This document shows positions 1-9,000 of a stretch of DNA of 64,000 nt, piece after piece; position 1 is the first letter of the stretch, and every line of letters begins with the position of its first letter. The stretch comes from Candidatus Acididesulfobacter guangdongensis (GTDB lineage Bacteria > SZUA-79 > Acidulodesulfobacterales > Acidulodesulfobacteraceae). Position numbers and translations under genes: made by a program. Location: positions 124,001 through 188,000 of the forward strand of contig SGBC01000004.1 in the NCBI GenBank assembly GCA_004195045.1, given 5' to 3'. The notes below the pieces were generated by a model. That model did not search any database. It saw nothing but the letters and a program-made list of their open reading frames with translations, and was not told the origin of the DNA.

Positions 1-1
1 G

Positions 2-400
2 GCGGATATAGTCAATAAAGATGAAAGAGAAGGCGGAGTCAGGTCTGTGTTAAATTTTGGACACAGTCTGGGGCATGCAATTGAGACGCTTTATAATTAT
101 AAAACAATAAAACACGGAGAAGCTATTTCCATAGGGATGGTATTCGCATCTAAGTTATCAAAGGAACTTAATCTTTGCAGTTCAGAAACGGTAAACAGAT
201 TAGAAAGACTTATTGAAAATTCAGGGCTTCCTACGGAAATTCCGAAATTTAGTCCGGAAGAATATATTAATGCCATGAAGCTTGATAAAAAAGTTGAAGA
301 CGAATCAATAAAATTTGTTCTGATTAACAATATAGGAAATTTTAAGTTTGAAAAACTTGATTTTGCATTTATCCGCAAATTTTTAGAAAATATAATATAA
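2..400 (+). CDS. aroB: 3-dehydroquinate synthase, C-terminal part (runs in from the left edge)
   Basis: C-terminal part of the shikimate-pathway enzyme that converts DAHP to 3-dehydroquinate in the cytoplasm. The open frame enters from the window edge with a KDEREGG motif, followed by LNFGHSLGHAIE, which carries metal-binding His residues of the DHQ synthase family. A second metal/substrate His follows in KHGEAISIGM. About 132 residues are visible, so roughly 60 percent of a normal 350-residue protein lies outside the window. The internal ATG at 47 is not the start. The gene ends before an AT-rich gap of about 200 bases. Confidence 0.93.
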   Translation, partial: ADIVNKDEREGGVRSVLNFGHSLGHAIETLYNYKTIKHGEAISIGMVFASKLSKELNLCSSETVNRLERLIENSGLPTEIPKFSPEEYINAMKLDKKVEDESIKFVLINNIGNFKFEKLDFAFIRKFLENII

Positions 401-606
401 TTAAATTTTTTTTATTTATTTTTTCGTTTTAATATATTATTAATAATAGATAGCGGTGATATAATATAATATATGTTGCAATATAATACATTGAATGCAG
501 CACCGTTTTAATAAACGCTGAATAATTTTCAATAAATAATATGTTCACTATAATAGTGAATTAATTATCTGACTAATTTAAAAAATAACAAACAACAAAT
601 AAAATT

Positions 607-855
607 ATGGAACAAAAAACTAAGACATTTGCAGAGATTTATGAATCACAAGGGCATTATAATCAGGCGCTTGATATTTATATAGATTTGTTAAAGTCAA
701 ATCCTCTTGATTCTGAACTGATAGATAAAATTAAAAATACTCAGAATTTAATATTAAGCGAAAGAAATAAAAGGAAAGAGTCTGCCGCTGCTAAAATTAA
801 TTTATTTAATAATTTGTTGGCTAAAATTGAGATTTACAAACAAAAAACGGTCTAA
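607..855 (+). CDS. small TPR-like protein
   Basis: An 82-residue protein. Its first half reads like one tetratricopeptide unit (FAEIYESQGHYNQALDIYIDLLKSNPLD), which fits the A-x-x-Y-x-x-x-G-x-x-x-x-A-x-x-x-Y spacing. The rest is charged and helical. TPR units mediate protein contacts, and the partner is not evident. It sits between aroB and the M24 peptidase on the same strand, with about 200 AT-rich bases before it. No signal peptide or membrane segment. It could be a fragment of a longer family, but the frame is closed on both sides. Function unassigned. Confidence 0.6.
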   Translation: MEQKTKTFAEIYESQGHYNQALDIYIDLLKSNPLDSELIDKIKNTQNLILSERNKRKESAAAKINLFNNLLAKIEIYKQKTV

Positions 856-994
856 TATACAGATTATAATAGATTTTTTCAGCATCCTGTTTTATATCTC
901 ATAAGTTATAAATTTTGCAAAATAAACGTCTATATATCTGTTTATAAGCGTATCCTCTTTCGCAATCGTGATGCAATAAATTTCAACTAACTAA

Positions 995-2134
995 ATGAGG
1001 GTTAAAACGGTGCATGAGGAAAAAACAAAAGGTATCTGTAATTTAATAAATTCTCGAAAAGCAGAAGGGATTTTAATAAAACATTCTTCTAACGTCTTTT
1101 ATATTGCAGGATATTCAGGTGAAGAGTGCTATCTTTTTGTTTCAAAAAACGGGATTGTTAATTTATATGTCGATGGGCGTTATTATGAAAGAGCAGCAAT
1201 TGAAACTGAAAATAAAAATATAAATGTAAAATGTTTTAAGGAATTATACAAAGATGTAGCTTTAAATTTGCAGACGGAATTTAAGTTAAAATCAGGCGAT
1301 ATTATTCTTTTTGAATCTGCTTATTTTACTTATGAAGAATACTTTGGATTTAATTCTGAATTAAAATGGTTATCGTTTATACCTGCCCGCGATATTCTAT
1401 TAAAATTGAGATGCTTGAAAACAGCAGAAGAAATTAAAAATATAAAACAGGCTATATATATTGCAGAAAAATCGATGGCGGCGGCAATTAAAAATATTGC
1501 TGAAGATTTTAGTTCAGAAAATAAAATTTCAGAATTGGATATTGCTAATCAATACCGGATAAACCTTTTAAATATGGGCAGTTCTGAAAATGTAGCTTTT
1601 GAAACTATTGTGCTAAAAGCAGAGCGCTCAGCCATGCCTCACGGAATACCGATGAGCAATAATATTATAAACGACGGGAAAAATAATATATTATTATGCG
1701 ATTTCGGCGCTAAATATAGTCATTATAATAGCGATGAAACCGTTACACTGTTTTACGGAACACCTGATATCAAATTTACAGATATATACGACATTGTTTA
1801 TAGCGCCCAGCAATTAGCTATATCGGCTATAAAACCCGGGCTTAGATTTTGCGACTTAGATAAAATAGCCAGAGATTATATTGACAAAAAAGGATATGGA
1901 AAATATTTCACGCATTCGCTTGGTCACGGGGTAGGTTTAGATATACATGAATACCCTTTTATATCTTTTAGAAATGAAGACATAATAGAAGAAGGAATGG
2001 TTTTTACTGTAGAGCCGGGTGTTTACATAGAAGGATTCGGCGGCGTGAGGATTGAAGATATGTGCTTAGTTACTAAAAACGGTGCTGAAATTTTAACGAC
2101 AATAACAAAGGATGGGATTAAGAATATTATCTAA
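995..2134 (+). CDS. M24 family Xaa-Pro peptidase
   Basis: Cytoplasmic dinuclear-metal aminopeptidase that removes N-terminal residues preceding proline (PepP/PepQ type). The N-terminal creatinase-like domain spans about residues 1-140 and the pita-bread catalytic domain about 145-375. Metal ligands are visible in order: Asp in LLCDFGAKYSHYNSDETV, His in HSLGHGVGLDIHE, Glu in TVEPGVYIEGFGG, and Glu in GVRIED. The length of 379 is close to the usual 350-360. No strong ribosome binding site precedes the start, so the exact start is uncertain. It lies upstream of efp, a very common order (pepQ-efp-accB-accC) in bacteria. Confidence 0.92.
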   Translation: MRVKTVHEEKTKGICNLINSRKAEGILIKHSSNVFYIAGYSGEECYLFVSKNGIVNLYVDGRYYERAAIETENKNINVKCFKELYKDVALNLQTEFKLKSGDIILFESAYFTYEEYFGFNSELKWLSFIPARDILLKLRCLKTAEEIKNIKQAIYIAEKSMAAAIKNIAEDFSSENKISELDIANQYRINLLNMGSSENVAFETIVLKAERSAMPHGIPMSNNIINDGKNNILLCDFGAKYSHYNSDETVTLFYGTPDIKFTDIYDIVYSAQQLAISAIKPGLRFCDLDKIARDYIDKKGYGKYFTHSLGHGVGLDIHEYPFISFRNEDIIEEGMVFTVEPGVYIEGFGGVRIEDMCLVTKNGAEILTTITKDGIKNII

Positions 2135-2304
2135 TAATTAAAAAATTAGATAATTAATTGATGAATTTTTTATAGGTATTATATTTAATTTTTTTAATTT
2201 TGTATTGATTTTTAATTTACTTTAATTTAAAGTATATGTAATGTATTTGTAATCGGAAAATAATAGTACGATGTATTACTAATTAATATTAACGGAGGAT
2301 TTTT

Positions 2305-2868
2305 GTGTATTCAACAACAGATTTTAAAAAAGGACTTCGCATAGAATTTGAAAAGGAGCCTTTTGAAATTATTGATTTTCAGCATGTAAAACCGGGAAAA
2401 GGAGGTGCGTTTGTCAGAACAAAATTAAAAAATTTAATTAACGGAAGGGTTATAGACAGGACATTAAGAGCAGGCGAAAAAGTAGAAACACCTAATATTG
2501 AAGAAAAAAATATGCAATATCTGTATGCGGAGGGTGACGAATATATATTTATGGATAACGAAACATATGACCAGATAAAATTCAGCAAAGAAACTGTGGG
2601 AGATAATGCAGGTTTTCTTCTTGAAAATATTACGGTAAATGTTTTATATTATAACAATAAGCCAATTAATATTGACGTTCCCAACTTCTTAGATTTAAAA
2701 ATTGTAAGTACCGAACCGGGCATAAGAGGAGATACCGTTTCCGGTGCTACTAAGCCTGCCGTGTTGGAGACAAAACTCGTAATAAATGTCCCATTATTTA
2801 TAAATGAAGGCGATGTGATAAAAGTTGACACAAGAAATAAATCGTATATAGAGAGGGTTTCTAAATAA
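2305..2868 (+). CDS. efp: elongation factor P
   Basis: Translation factor that relieves ribosome stalling at proline runs. The 187 residues match the three-beta-barrel EF-P. The domain I tip loop reads KPGKGGAF, with Lys32 at the tip where lysyl or other modification occurs in some bacteria. No modification enzyme is visible in the window. The C-terminal EF-P signature (DLKIVSTEPGIRGDT) is present. The start is GTG at 2305, set by the ribosome binding site GGAGG 9 bases upstream. It is part of the peptidase-efp-accB-accC series. Confidence 0.97.
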   Translation: MYSTTDFKKGLRIEFEKEPFEIIDFQHVKPGKGGAFVRTKLKNLINGRVIDRTLRAGEKVETPNIEEKNMQYLYAEGDEYIFMDNETYDQIKFSKETVGDNAGFLLENITVNVLYYNNKPINIDVPNFLDLKIVSTEPGIRGDTVSGATKPAVLETKLVINVPLFINEGDVIKVDTRNKSYIERVSK

Positions 2869-3056
2869 ATGCAGCAATAAGACAACAACAAAATAAACGC
2901 AGTATAGCAATGTTATAATTATATAAAAAGTATAATTAACGGTTAGATGATACTTTATAAGTATAATATTTTAAAATCAGGTGCATTAATTAATCAAAAA
3001 TCAACAACTTATTTAATTTATTATTAAATTATTAATCCAATTAATATAAAAATATT

Positions 3057-3584
3057 ATGAATATTAAAGACATAAAAGACCTTGTAAAATTCATAAAGTC
3101 AAATAAAGTCGGCGAATTTTATTATAAAAAAGGCGATGAAGAGATAAAGATTAAATTAGATGAAGAACTTGATTTTCAGGATTGCAAAACAATAAAAAAT
3201 AATAATCGGCAGGAAAGAATTCTGGATAAATTTGCCGAACAGATTTCAGAAGCTGAAGCTTCTGCGCTATCAAACATATCTAAAGGAGAGTCATTAGTTC
3301 AAGACATTAAAAAAATTGCCGAATTTAAAGAAGATACCTCCAGATATAAAGAAATTGTATCTCCTTTTGTAGGTGCGTTCTATAGAGCTTCGGCTCCAGA
3401 CAAACCGCCTTTTGTGGAAATTGACTCAATAGTGGAAAAAAACAGCCCTGTATGCATAATAGAAGCTATGAAGCTTATGAATGAAATAGAAGCTGATATA
3501 AAATGCCGTATTGTGTCAATTCTTGCCGAAAACGGGCAGGTTGTCGAATACGGACAGCCGCTGTTTATAGTTGAGCCGGTTTAA
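3057..3584 (+). CDS. accB: biotin carboxyl carrier protein of acetyl-CoA carboxylase
   Basis: Carries biotin between the biotin carboxylase and the carboxyltransferase in malonyl-CoA synthesis, the first step of fatty-acid synthesis. The C-terminal biotinyl domain has the EAMKLMNE motif, with Lys139 as the biotinylation site. The thumb/hydrophobic FVGAFYRASAPDKPPF segment precedes it. A charged, low-complexity linker occupies about residues 45-95. The length of 175 is typical. It lies 90 bases before accC, its functional partner, on the same strand. The accA and accD subunits are not in this window. Confidence 0.96.
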   Translation: MNIKDIKDLVKFIKSNKVGEFYYKKGDEEIKIKLDEELDFQDCKTIKNNNRQERILDKFAEQISEAEASALSNISKGESLVQDIKKIAEFKEDTSRYKEIVSPFVGAFYRASAPDKPPFVEIDSIVEKNSPVCIIEAMKLMNEIEADIKCRIVSILAENGQVVEYGQPLFIVEPV

Positions 3585-3674
3585 ATCTGTTTGATTTAGT
3601 TCGGTTTGTTTTGCTGTTCTACTAATACCACTAATACCAATATAATATAATACTAAAATTTAATATATAAATAT

Positions 3675-5033
3675 ATGTTCAGAAAAATTTTAATTGCCAA
3701 TAGAGGTGAGATTGCTGTCAGAGTTATAAGGGCATGCAAGGAAATGGGAATTAAAACGGTGGCAGTTTATTCCACCGCAGATAAAAACAGTCTTCATGTT
3801 AAGTATGCCGACGAAGCCATATGTATTGGTCCTCCGCAATCTGCCAAGAGTTATTTAAATATATCTTCTATAATATCGGCAGCGGAGGTTACCGACAGTG
3901 AAGCAATCCATCCCGGATACGGTTTTCTGTCCGAAAATGCTAATTTTGCGGAAATAAGCGAGAATTGCGGCATAAAATTTATTGGACCGACCGCAGACAA
4001 TATGAATGCATTAGGAAATAAGCGGAATGCTAGAAAACTTGTTTCAAGTTTAGGTATTCCGGTGCTTCCGGGAAGCGGCGATATAGGAGCTAATAACGAC
4101 GATGAGGATGAGGAAAATTTAAAAAAAGCTGCGGAAGAAATTGGATACCCTTTAGTTTTAAAAGCATCAATGGGCGGCGGAGGCAAAGGAATAAGAATGG
4201 TTTTGTCGCCTGCTCATTTGATTCAGGCTTATCATCAGGCAAGACAGGAAGCTCTTACTTTTTTTGGTGACAAAGATGTTTATCTTGAAAAATATTGCGA
4301 AAATCCGAGACATATAGAATTTCAAGTTCTAGCCGATAAGTATGGAAATGCAATATATCTTGGGGAAAGAGACTGTTCAATACAGAGAAGGCATCAAAAA
4401 ATAATAGAAGAAAGCCCTTCTGTCGCTATTAAAGCATCTATGAGAAAAAAAATGGGCGAAGCTATAACTAAAGTCTTAAAAGAAATAAAATACGTTAATG
4501 CGGCAACATTTGAGTTTCTTTTAGCAGGAGATAATGATTTTTATTTTATGGAAGTCAACACAAGAGTCCAGGTTGAACATCCTGTTACTGAATTTGTAAC
4601 AGGTATTGATATTATCAAAGAGCAGATTAAAATAGCAAATGGAGATAAACTTAAAATAAAACAGGAAGATATTAAAATTAAAGGTCATAGCATTGAAGTC
4701 AGGATTAATGCCGAAAATCCCCGTGATTTCAAACCGTCACCGGGGCTTATAACTATGTATAATAAGCCTGGCGGGGTAAATGTCAGGGTTGACGATTTTG
4801 CATACTGCGGATATAGAGTTGAGCCATTTTACGATTCACTTCTCGGAAAATTAATTGTTTATGATAATTCAAGAACCGCCGCAATAAATAAATTAAAGAG
4901 CGCATTGAGTGAATTCTGGATAGAAGGAATTGAGACAAATATTCCGTTTATCAAACGAATTATCAATGACGGGGATTATATTTCAGGTAAGGTTGATATA
5001 GGTTATATTGCGAGACTTTTGGAAGGAAAATAA
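3675..5033 (+). CDS. accC: biotin carboxylase, acetyl-CoA carboxylase subunit
   Basis: ATP-dependent carboxylation of the biotin on AccB. The order is an N-terminal Rossmann-like domain (KILIANRGEIAVRVIRACKE), an ATP-grasp domain with the glycine-rich KASMGGGGKGIRMV loop, and the catalytic MEVNTRVQVEHPVTE motif near residues 290-305. The C-terminal biotin carboxylase domain follows (RINAENP). At 452 residues it has the normal length. A short acidic insert (NDDEDEENLKK, about residues 138-148) sits where many homologues have a shorter loop. It follows accB and fits one operon with it. Confidence 0.97.
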   Translation: MFRKILIANRGEIAVRVIRACKEMGIKTVAVYSTADKNSLHVKYADEAICIGPPQSAKSYLNISSIISAAEVTDSEAIHPGYGFLSENANFAEISENCGIKFIGPTADNMNALGNKRNARKLVSSLGIPVLPGSGDIGANNDDEDEENLKKAAEEIGYPLVLKASMGGGGKGIRMVLSPAHLIQAYHQARQEALTFFGDKDVYLEKYCENPRHIEFQVLADKYGNAIYLGERDCSIQRRHQKIIEESPSVAIKASMRKKMGEAITKVLKEIKYVNAATFEFLLAGDNDFYFMEVNTRVQVEHPVTEFVTGIDIIKEQIKIANGDKLKIKQEDIKIKGHSIEVRINAENPRDFKPSPGLITMYNKPGGVNVRVDDFAYCGYRVEPFYDSLLGKLIVYDNSRTAAINKLKSALSEFWIEGIETNIPFIKRIINDGDYISGKVDIGYIARLLEGK

Positions 5034-5087
5034 ATTTACTTTAATAATTTTTATATATTATATTATTGGTACTAAAAGGGGGTTTTC

Positions 5088-5474
5088 ATGGATGTTCCAA
5101 AAAATTTAAAATATAACTCAGAACATCTCTGGGTTAAAGTTAACGGAGATAAAGCGCTCATAGGTGTTACTGATTTTGCTCAGGATCAGCTTGGAGATAT
5201 AATTTATGTAGATATTCCGGAAGCAGGATATGAACTGGAGCAGAATGAATCATTCGGCACAATAGAGTCTGCCAAGTCCGTTTCGGAGCTGTATGCTCCC
5301 GTAAGCGGGCAGGTTACAAGAATCAATGAATCGCTTAAAGATGAACCGGAACTAATAAATGAAGAGCCGTATGATACCGGATGGATATTGGAAGTTAAAC
5401 TGAACAACGAAAATGAAGTTGAAGAGCTTTTATCCCCCGAACAATATGAAGAGCTATTAAATTCCGGCAATTGA
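5088..5474 (+). CDS. gcvH: glycine cleavage system H protein
   Basis: Lipoyl carrier protein of 128 residues. The lipoylation site is Lys63 in ESAKSVSELYAP, preceded by the GDIIYVDIPEAG strand typical of GcvH. A strong ribosome binding site (AAAAGGGGG) lies just upstream of the ATG. The T and P proteins are not in the window. The next gene is a LipM-like octanoyltransferase, so the pair suggests H protein acting as the acceptor for lipoyl assembly, as known in Bacillus-type relay pathways. Glycine cleavage elsewhere in the genome is equally possible. Confidence 0.95.
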   Translation: MDVPKNLKYNSEHLWVKVNGDKALIGVTDFAQDQLGDIIYVDIPEAGYELEQNESFGTIESAKSVSELYAPVSGQVTRINESLKDEPELINEEPYDTGWILEVKLNNENEVEELLSPEQYEELLNSGN

Positions 5475-5613
5475 TTAATCAAACGATTAATTAATAAATA
5501 AGTTTAGTTAGTTGTAACTTAGTTAATTAATTAGTTTATTAATAAAGTAACTAAGCAAGTTAATTGACTAATTTTTTAATTAATTTATCAAATTTTTAAA
5601 TTTAATTATTTAA

Positions 5614-6612
5614 ATGAGCTGCAATGATAACTATGGCTATAATCTGATATTTTCCGGCGGAGAGCGCGGGGCAGTCAATATGGCTAAAGACCTGCATATT
5701 TTAAATAGATACAGGCATTTGGATGATTTTACGGCTCGTCCTACATTGCGTTTGTATTTTTTTTCACCGTCGGCGTTATCATTAGGTTTTTTTCAAAATA
5801 AATTAGACGTTGAATTAATAAAGAGAGCTAAATTGCAAGGATACGACATTGTCAGGAGACCAACCGGCGGCAGAGCAGTACTGCATGTAAATGAGATAAC
5901 ATATAGTGTAGCAGCGTCATACAAAAGCGGAATTTTTGCCGGTAGATTGATGGAAACCTATAGAATTATCAGTGATTTCCTTTATAATTTTTTTTTAAAA
6001 ATAGGTCTAAATCCGGATAGCTGTTCGCAAAATGTTGTAAATAGCGTTGGTAATGCGGGTAATGCCGAGAATAATAATAAAAATTTTAACTGTTTTTTAA
6101 AAGCTCATTCTTACGAAATAACGTTTTCGGGAAAGAAAATATGCGGAAATTCTCAAAGACGAAACGACGCGGCTTTCCTTCAGCATGGATCTATATATAT
6201 TGATTATAATCCTGAAGAACACTGTGAATTATTTGAAAATAATTACGGCAATAATAACAATGAAGAAGCAAATATTGATAAATACGACGAAGGTAGAAAT
6301 AAATTAAATATTTGCTTGGAAAACAAAAAAGAATATAATAAAATTAAAGTTAAAGATTATAAGGATTATGCCGAAAAAATTACGGGCATAAAACAGGAAT
6401 TGCTTAAAAAAGACCCAGGTGATTCAAAAGGAATAAATAAACAAATTGATTATGATTATGATTATAGTACATTGTTAGATAAAAACAAATTATTAAGTGT
6501 TTTAAAAACATCTTTTGAAGAGACTTATAATCTTAAATCTATAGATTATAAGTTTAAAGATACGGAAATTTCAGAAATAGACCGATTAGCCGAAACAGTT
6601 TTTATTGCATGA
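5614..6612 (+). CDS. lipoate ligase / octanoyltransferase (LipM-like), with Asn-rich insertions
   Basis: BPL/LplA/LipB-fold acyltransferase that loads octanoyl or lipoyl groups on carrier proteins. Visible motifs are RRPTGGRAVLH (residues 81-91), Cys160 in NCFLKAHSYEI, and GKKICGNSQRR followed by LQHGSI. The Cys before the E-I-x-x-x-GKK stretch is the feature that distinguishes LipM octanoyltransferases from LplA ligases, so LipM is favoured. The family is about 280 residues long. Here 332 residues include Asn/Lys/Asp-rich low-complexity stretches at about 142-158 and 207-290. It directly follows gcvH, its likely substrate. The start has no clear ribosome binding site. Confidence 0.85.
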   Translation: MSCNDNYGYNLIFSGGERGAVNMAKDLHILNRYRHLDDFTARPTLRLYFFSPSALSLGFFQNKLDVELIKRAKLQGYDIVRRPTGGRAVLHVNEITYSVAASYKSGIFAGRLMETYRIISDFLYNFFLKIGLNPDSCSQNVVNSVGNAGNAENNNKNFNCFLKAHSYEITFSGKKICGNSQRRNDAAFLQHGSIYIDYNPEEHCELFENNYGNNNNEEANIDKYDEGRNKLNICLENKKEYNKIKVKDYKDYAEKITGIKQELLKKDPGDSKGINKQIDYDYDYSTLLDKNKLLSVLKTSFEETYNLKSIDYKFKDTEISEIDRLAETVFIA

Positions 6613-6878
6613 TTGCAATATAATAAATCGGCATTGTTTATTTACGCCGGCATTTTGTCTATAGTCGACAATATTTATATTAATAACTATTGTATCAGTC
6701 TTAATTAAAGCAATAAGTTAGGAAAAGTCGCGAAATCTTTACTTTCTTGAAAGAGAGATGAAAGCAGATGTTGTTTATTAATAGGCAGCTAACAGATTTG
6801 CCTTGCTGCATTGCATTGGTCGTTCCGGTTATGTAAAGTATTTCATCATATATTTATATCGTTCTAATTTTATTCTTT
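6613..6878. other. intergenic, no gene seen
   Basis: About 265 bases between the lipoate gene and tRNA-Gly. AT-rich, with a few GC-containing patches but no sustained frame, no clear hairpin and no recognised motif. It presumably contains the tRNA promoter. Confidence 0.5.
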
Positions 6879-6954
6879 GCGGGTGTAACTCAGCTGGTAG
6901 AGTGCAGGCTTCCCAAGCCTGATGTCGCGGGTTCGAACCCCGTCGCCCGCTCCA
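6879..6954 (+). tRNA. tRNA-Gly (anticodon CCC)
   Basis: Full cloverleaf by eye. The acceptor GCGGGTG pairs with CGCCCGC. The D arm contains CTCAGCTGGTAGAG. The anticodon stem CAGGC/GCCTG encloses loop TTCCCAA, giving anticodon CCC. The T arm GCGGG/CCCGT has loop TTCGAAC. The discriminator is T, and CCA is encoded. It is followed at once by a repeat also found behind tRNA-Pro at 50 kb. Confidence 0.96.
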
Positions 6955-7018
6955 TTAAAATAAATGCTTTGCGGTAGTTTTTAAAAATGATTTAAAATTG
7001 ACTGTGCCCTTAATTGTG
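6955..7018 (+). repeat. tRNA 3-prime flank repeat, copy 1
   Basis: The 64 bases after tRNA-Gly match the bases after tRNA-Pro at 50208-50271. The shared cores are TGCTTTGCGGTAGTTTT and TGTGCCCTTAATTGT, with a few substitutions between them. Two different tRNA genes sharing the same downstream sequence suggests footprints of integration at tRNA 3-prime ends. No intact integrase is adjacent here. Confidence 0.7.
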
Positions 7019-7125
7019 TAAAAAATTATTTTTCGGTAAGCAGGAAGTTTAAGGTCAAATACCAAAATTCGCTATTATGATATCCCGTAATAGTCTGAAT
7101 ATATAAAATTTATATAATATTTTCT

Positions 7126-7428
7126 ATGAGTTATATATTGTCTATCAGCATGTTTCCTGTGGATAAAGGAGAGTCTTTGAGCCTGTATGTGTCTAAGGTT
7201 TCTAAGATAATCGACAACTCAGGTCTTGAATACGTGATAACACCTATGGCCACCATGATAGAAAGCGAAAACATAGACGACCTTCTCAATATTATAAAGA
7301 TGGGTTTAGAGACCATTAAAGATGATTCAAACCGAGTATATGCAAACATGGCTATAGATTACAGAAAATCAGGACTTGGAAGATTAAAACAAAAAGTAGA
7401 ATCCTTAAAATTAAAGATTGAAAAGTAG
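7126..7428 (+). CDS. MTH1187/YkoF-family thiamine-binding protein
   Basis: A 100-residue protein of the DUF77 family. It opens with the beta strand ILSISMFPVDKGESLSLYVSKV and has YVITPMATMIES and the C-terminal R-V-Y-A-N-M-A-I-D-Y-R strand, in the ferredoxin-like arrangement of this family. Characterised relatives bind thiamine or hydroxymethylpyrimidine; the role here is not shown by context. No signal peptide. It stands alone, 170 bases after tRNA-Gly and just before a decayed region. The start is the first Met, and the ribosome binding site is weak. Confidence 0.85.
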   Translation: MSYILSISMFPVDKGESLSLYVSKVSKIIDNSGLEYVITPMATMIESENIDDLLNIIKMGLETIKDDSNRVYANMAIDYRKSGLGRLKQKVESLKLKIEK

Positions 7429-7467
7429 CCTTAGAATTATGCTTTATTCTGCAACAGGGATTTACTG

Positions 7468-7623
7468 ATGGAAACCGATGATACTATCCTTATTAGAACA
7501 CCCGAAATAAACTGGACACCAGCAAGCAATATTTACAGCGAAAGCGTAATGTGTGACGATAAAGATATAGTATTTGTTAAACAATTGACTAACAGGCTTG
7601 ATAATATATATGAGATGAAATAA
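7468..7623 (+). CDS. small ORF of 51 residues, unknown
   Basis: Short frame starting at ATG 7468 with CAGGGA upstream as a possible ribosome binding site. The product starts METDDTILIRTPEINWTPAS and ends in a predicted helix (FVKQLTNRLDNIYEMK). No family recognised. It lies at the edge of the decayed region, 40 bases after the thiamine-binding gene, so it could be a real small gene or a leftover of the neighbouring element. Confidence 0.35.
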   Translation: METDDTILIRTPEINWTPASNIYSESVMCDDKDIVFVKQLTNRLDNIYEMK

Positions 7624-7819
7624 TTTGTGGCTATATTGTTTTAATATTTTTAAAAGTCCATGCTTGTATAGATTTTAAGGCAACTTATCAAACCGTATCT
7701 TGCGAACTCGTGCACATTGTCTCTAAAAAATAAATGTTTTTTCCCGACTTGATTATCTTTCCGTACAGCGCTATATTTTACTATACGGAGTTATTAATTT
7801 ACAATGAGAGGCTAACATA

Positions 7820-8004
7820 ATACAAACTTTAATTAAAAATAACGACATTGCCGGAAAATACGTGGCAATGAAAAGCTTTGAAGACGCGACAGTAATCGGT
7901 TCCGGCAATAGCCTTAAAGAAGCTTACGATGAGGCGCAACGAGAAGGCTATAAAGACCTGTCATTACATTTATTCCAGTTAAGGATATGGTGCAGATATA
8001 CTAA
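7820..8004 (+). pseudogene. DUF5678-like gene, broken
   Basis: A frame reading QTLIKNNDIAGKYVAMKSF, then DATVIGSGNSLKEAYDEAQREGYKD, is typical of DUF5678 proteins. Two lesions are visible. The expected start codon is ATA (7820) after a GAGAGG ribosome-binding-like site. One base is missing near 7961, after which the right reading (VITFIPVKDMVQIY and stop) continues in another frame. The stop TAA overlaps the ATG of the following broken protease gene (TAATG), so the pair was once translationally coupled. Confidence 0.7.
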
Positions 8005-8405
8005 TGGCCGCCACCGAAATTCCTTTTACTAGATTTAATGAAAACGATATACCGCGGCCATGGTTACCGGTTACTATTCACAATCCGCATACAAAACTAT
8101 CTATCAAAGTATATAGCTTAATTGATACGGGGCGCCGATGAATGCGCAATTCCTGCAGAATACGCTCCATTACTGGTCATAATTTGCAGGCCGGAATTCG
8201 CAAAACAATTAGCACAGGCAATGGCATAACCGCGGCTTATGCGCATACATTATGCTTCAAAACAGACAACATAAAAATTGATAACGTGTTGATAGATTTC
8301 ATGCCAAACTTACATGTTGTTTTATTAGGAGTTAAGAGTTTTCTAAGTAATTTTATTCTCACTATTAATTATAAAAATCCCACTTTTAATTTGACTAAGC
8401 CTTAA
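8004..8405 (+). pseudogene. retropepsin-like aspartic protease, frameshifted
   Basis: Starts MAATEIPFTRFNENDIP and reaches the catalytic LIDTG of single-domain aspartyl proteases. An extra base near 8131 throws the frame into a TGA at 8138. Reading past it, ADECAIPAEYAPLL completes the DTGAD motif. A missing base near 8178 restores the original frame through to NVLIDFMPNLHVVLLGVKSF and the end. Family members pair with DUF5678 in many bacteria, as here. The protein is not functional as written unless these are sequencing errors. Confidence 0.7.
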
Positions 8406-8428
8406 AAAATCCTTTCGTATTTGCCTTT

Positions 8429-8475
8429 TGTATATTCCGCAACCAACTGAACACAGTTTACGTTTTTAACTGGAC
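8429..8475. mobile_element. insertion-sequence end remnant, copy 1
   Basis: About 47 bases containing AACTGAACACAGTTTACG match 51718-51764 with few substitutions. The other copy sits where an integrase gene is cut off. The sequence looks like a transposon terminus with internal repeats, but no transposase is present and the family is not certain. Confidence 0.5.
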
Positions 8476-8547
8476 CCTCTTTATTTGATTTATTTATTCT
8501 CAAAATTGATTATTTCCTTAAATAGTGGTATAACTATAGGAAAATAT

Positions 8548-8702
8548 TAGCCCAACTTGCACCACTCTTATTATCTTAAAATTATAACACATTGATATTA
8601 TTATATTGTATTTTTTATTTTGTAGTCCACATAGACATTTTTATTGCCCCATAAATATAGTATTATCAATATGCTGCTGATAATTATGGTGAAGTTGGGT
8701 TA
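8548..8702. mobile_element. MITE-like element, AACCCAACTT family, copy 1
   Basis: A 155-base element with terminal inverted repeats: TAGCCCAACTTGCACC at the left and GGTGAAGTTGGGTTA at the right. The interior is AT-rich with a TTTTTATTGCCCCAT stretch. A second copy lies at 35377-35538. There is no coding capacity, so it would be mobilised in trans. Confidence 0.7.
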
Positions 8703-8738
8703 AGAGTGCAATAATTTATTAGATAAAAAAGGTATTTA

Positions 8739-9000
8739 ATGCTTACTATAACTAAAGAAGATATAAAAAATATATTTTATGCCAATTTATTTTATGAGAT
8801 TCATAAAACAGAGGAAATCATTTCTCTTTTTAAAAAAATACGGGAAAAATTTTGAAGAATTTGAGAAGGACGCAAAAAACGGCAAAGAAAATTTTGAAAT
8901 ATGGGATGATTATATAGAGTGGAAGGCATATAAAAAAACATTGGAAAAACTCAAAAGAGATGAAAAGGATTTAACGAGTGGAAGTATTAGATTGTCTTAA
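8739..9000 (+). pseudogene. small WDDYIEWKAY-type gene, frameshifted
   Basis: The gene begins at ATG 8739 (MLTITKEDIKNIFYANLFY). It runs to a 7-A tract near 8830, where one extra A shifts the frame. The continuation reads KKYGKNFEEFEKDAKNG, then ENFEIWDDYIEWKAYKKTLE, and ends at 9000. Taken together this resembles a small acidic helical family I know from delta-proteobacteria, often beside toxin-like genes. An unknown function and an antitoxin-like role are inference. Removing one A would restore an 87-residue protein. A homopolymer sequencing error is possible. Confidence 0.6.

Noticed and set aside
8138-8140. TGA inside the retropepsin frame read as selenocysteine
   Set aside because: Sequence on either side only makes sense after one-base indels; TGA lies in the out-of-frame part, and the position does not align with a Cys.
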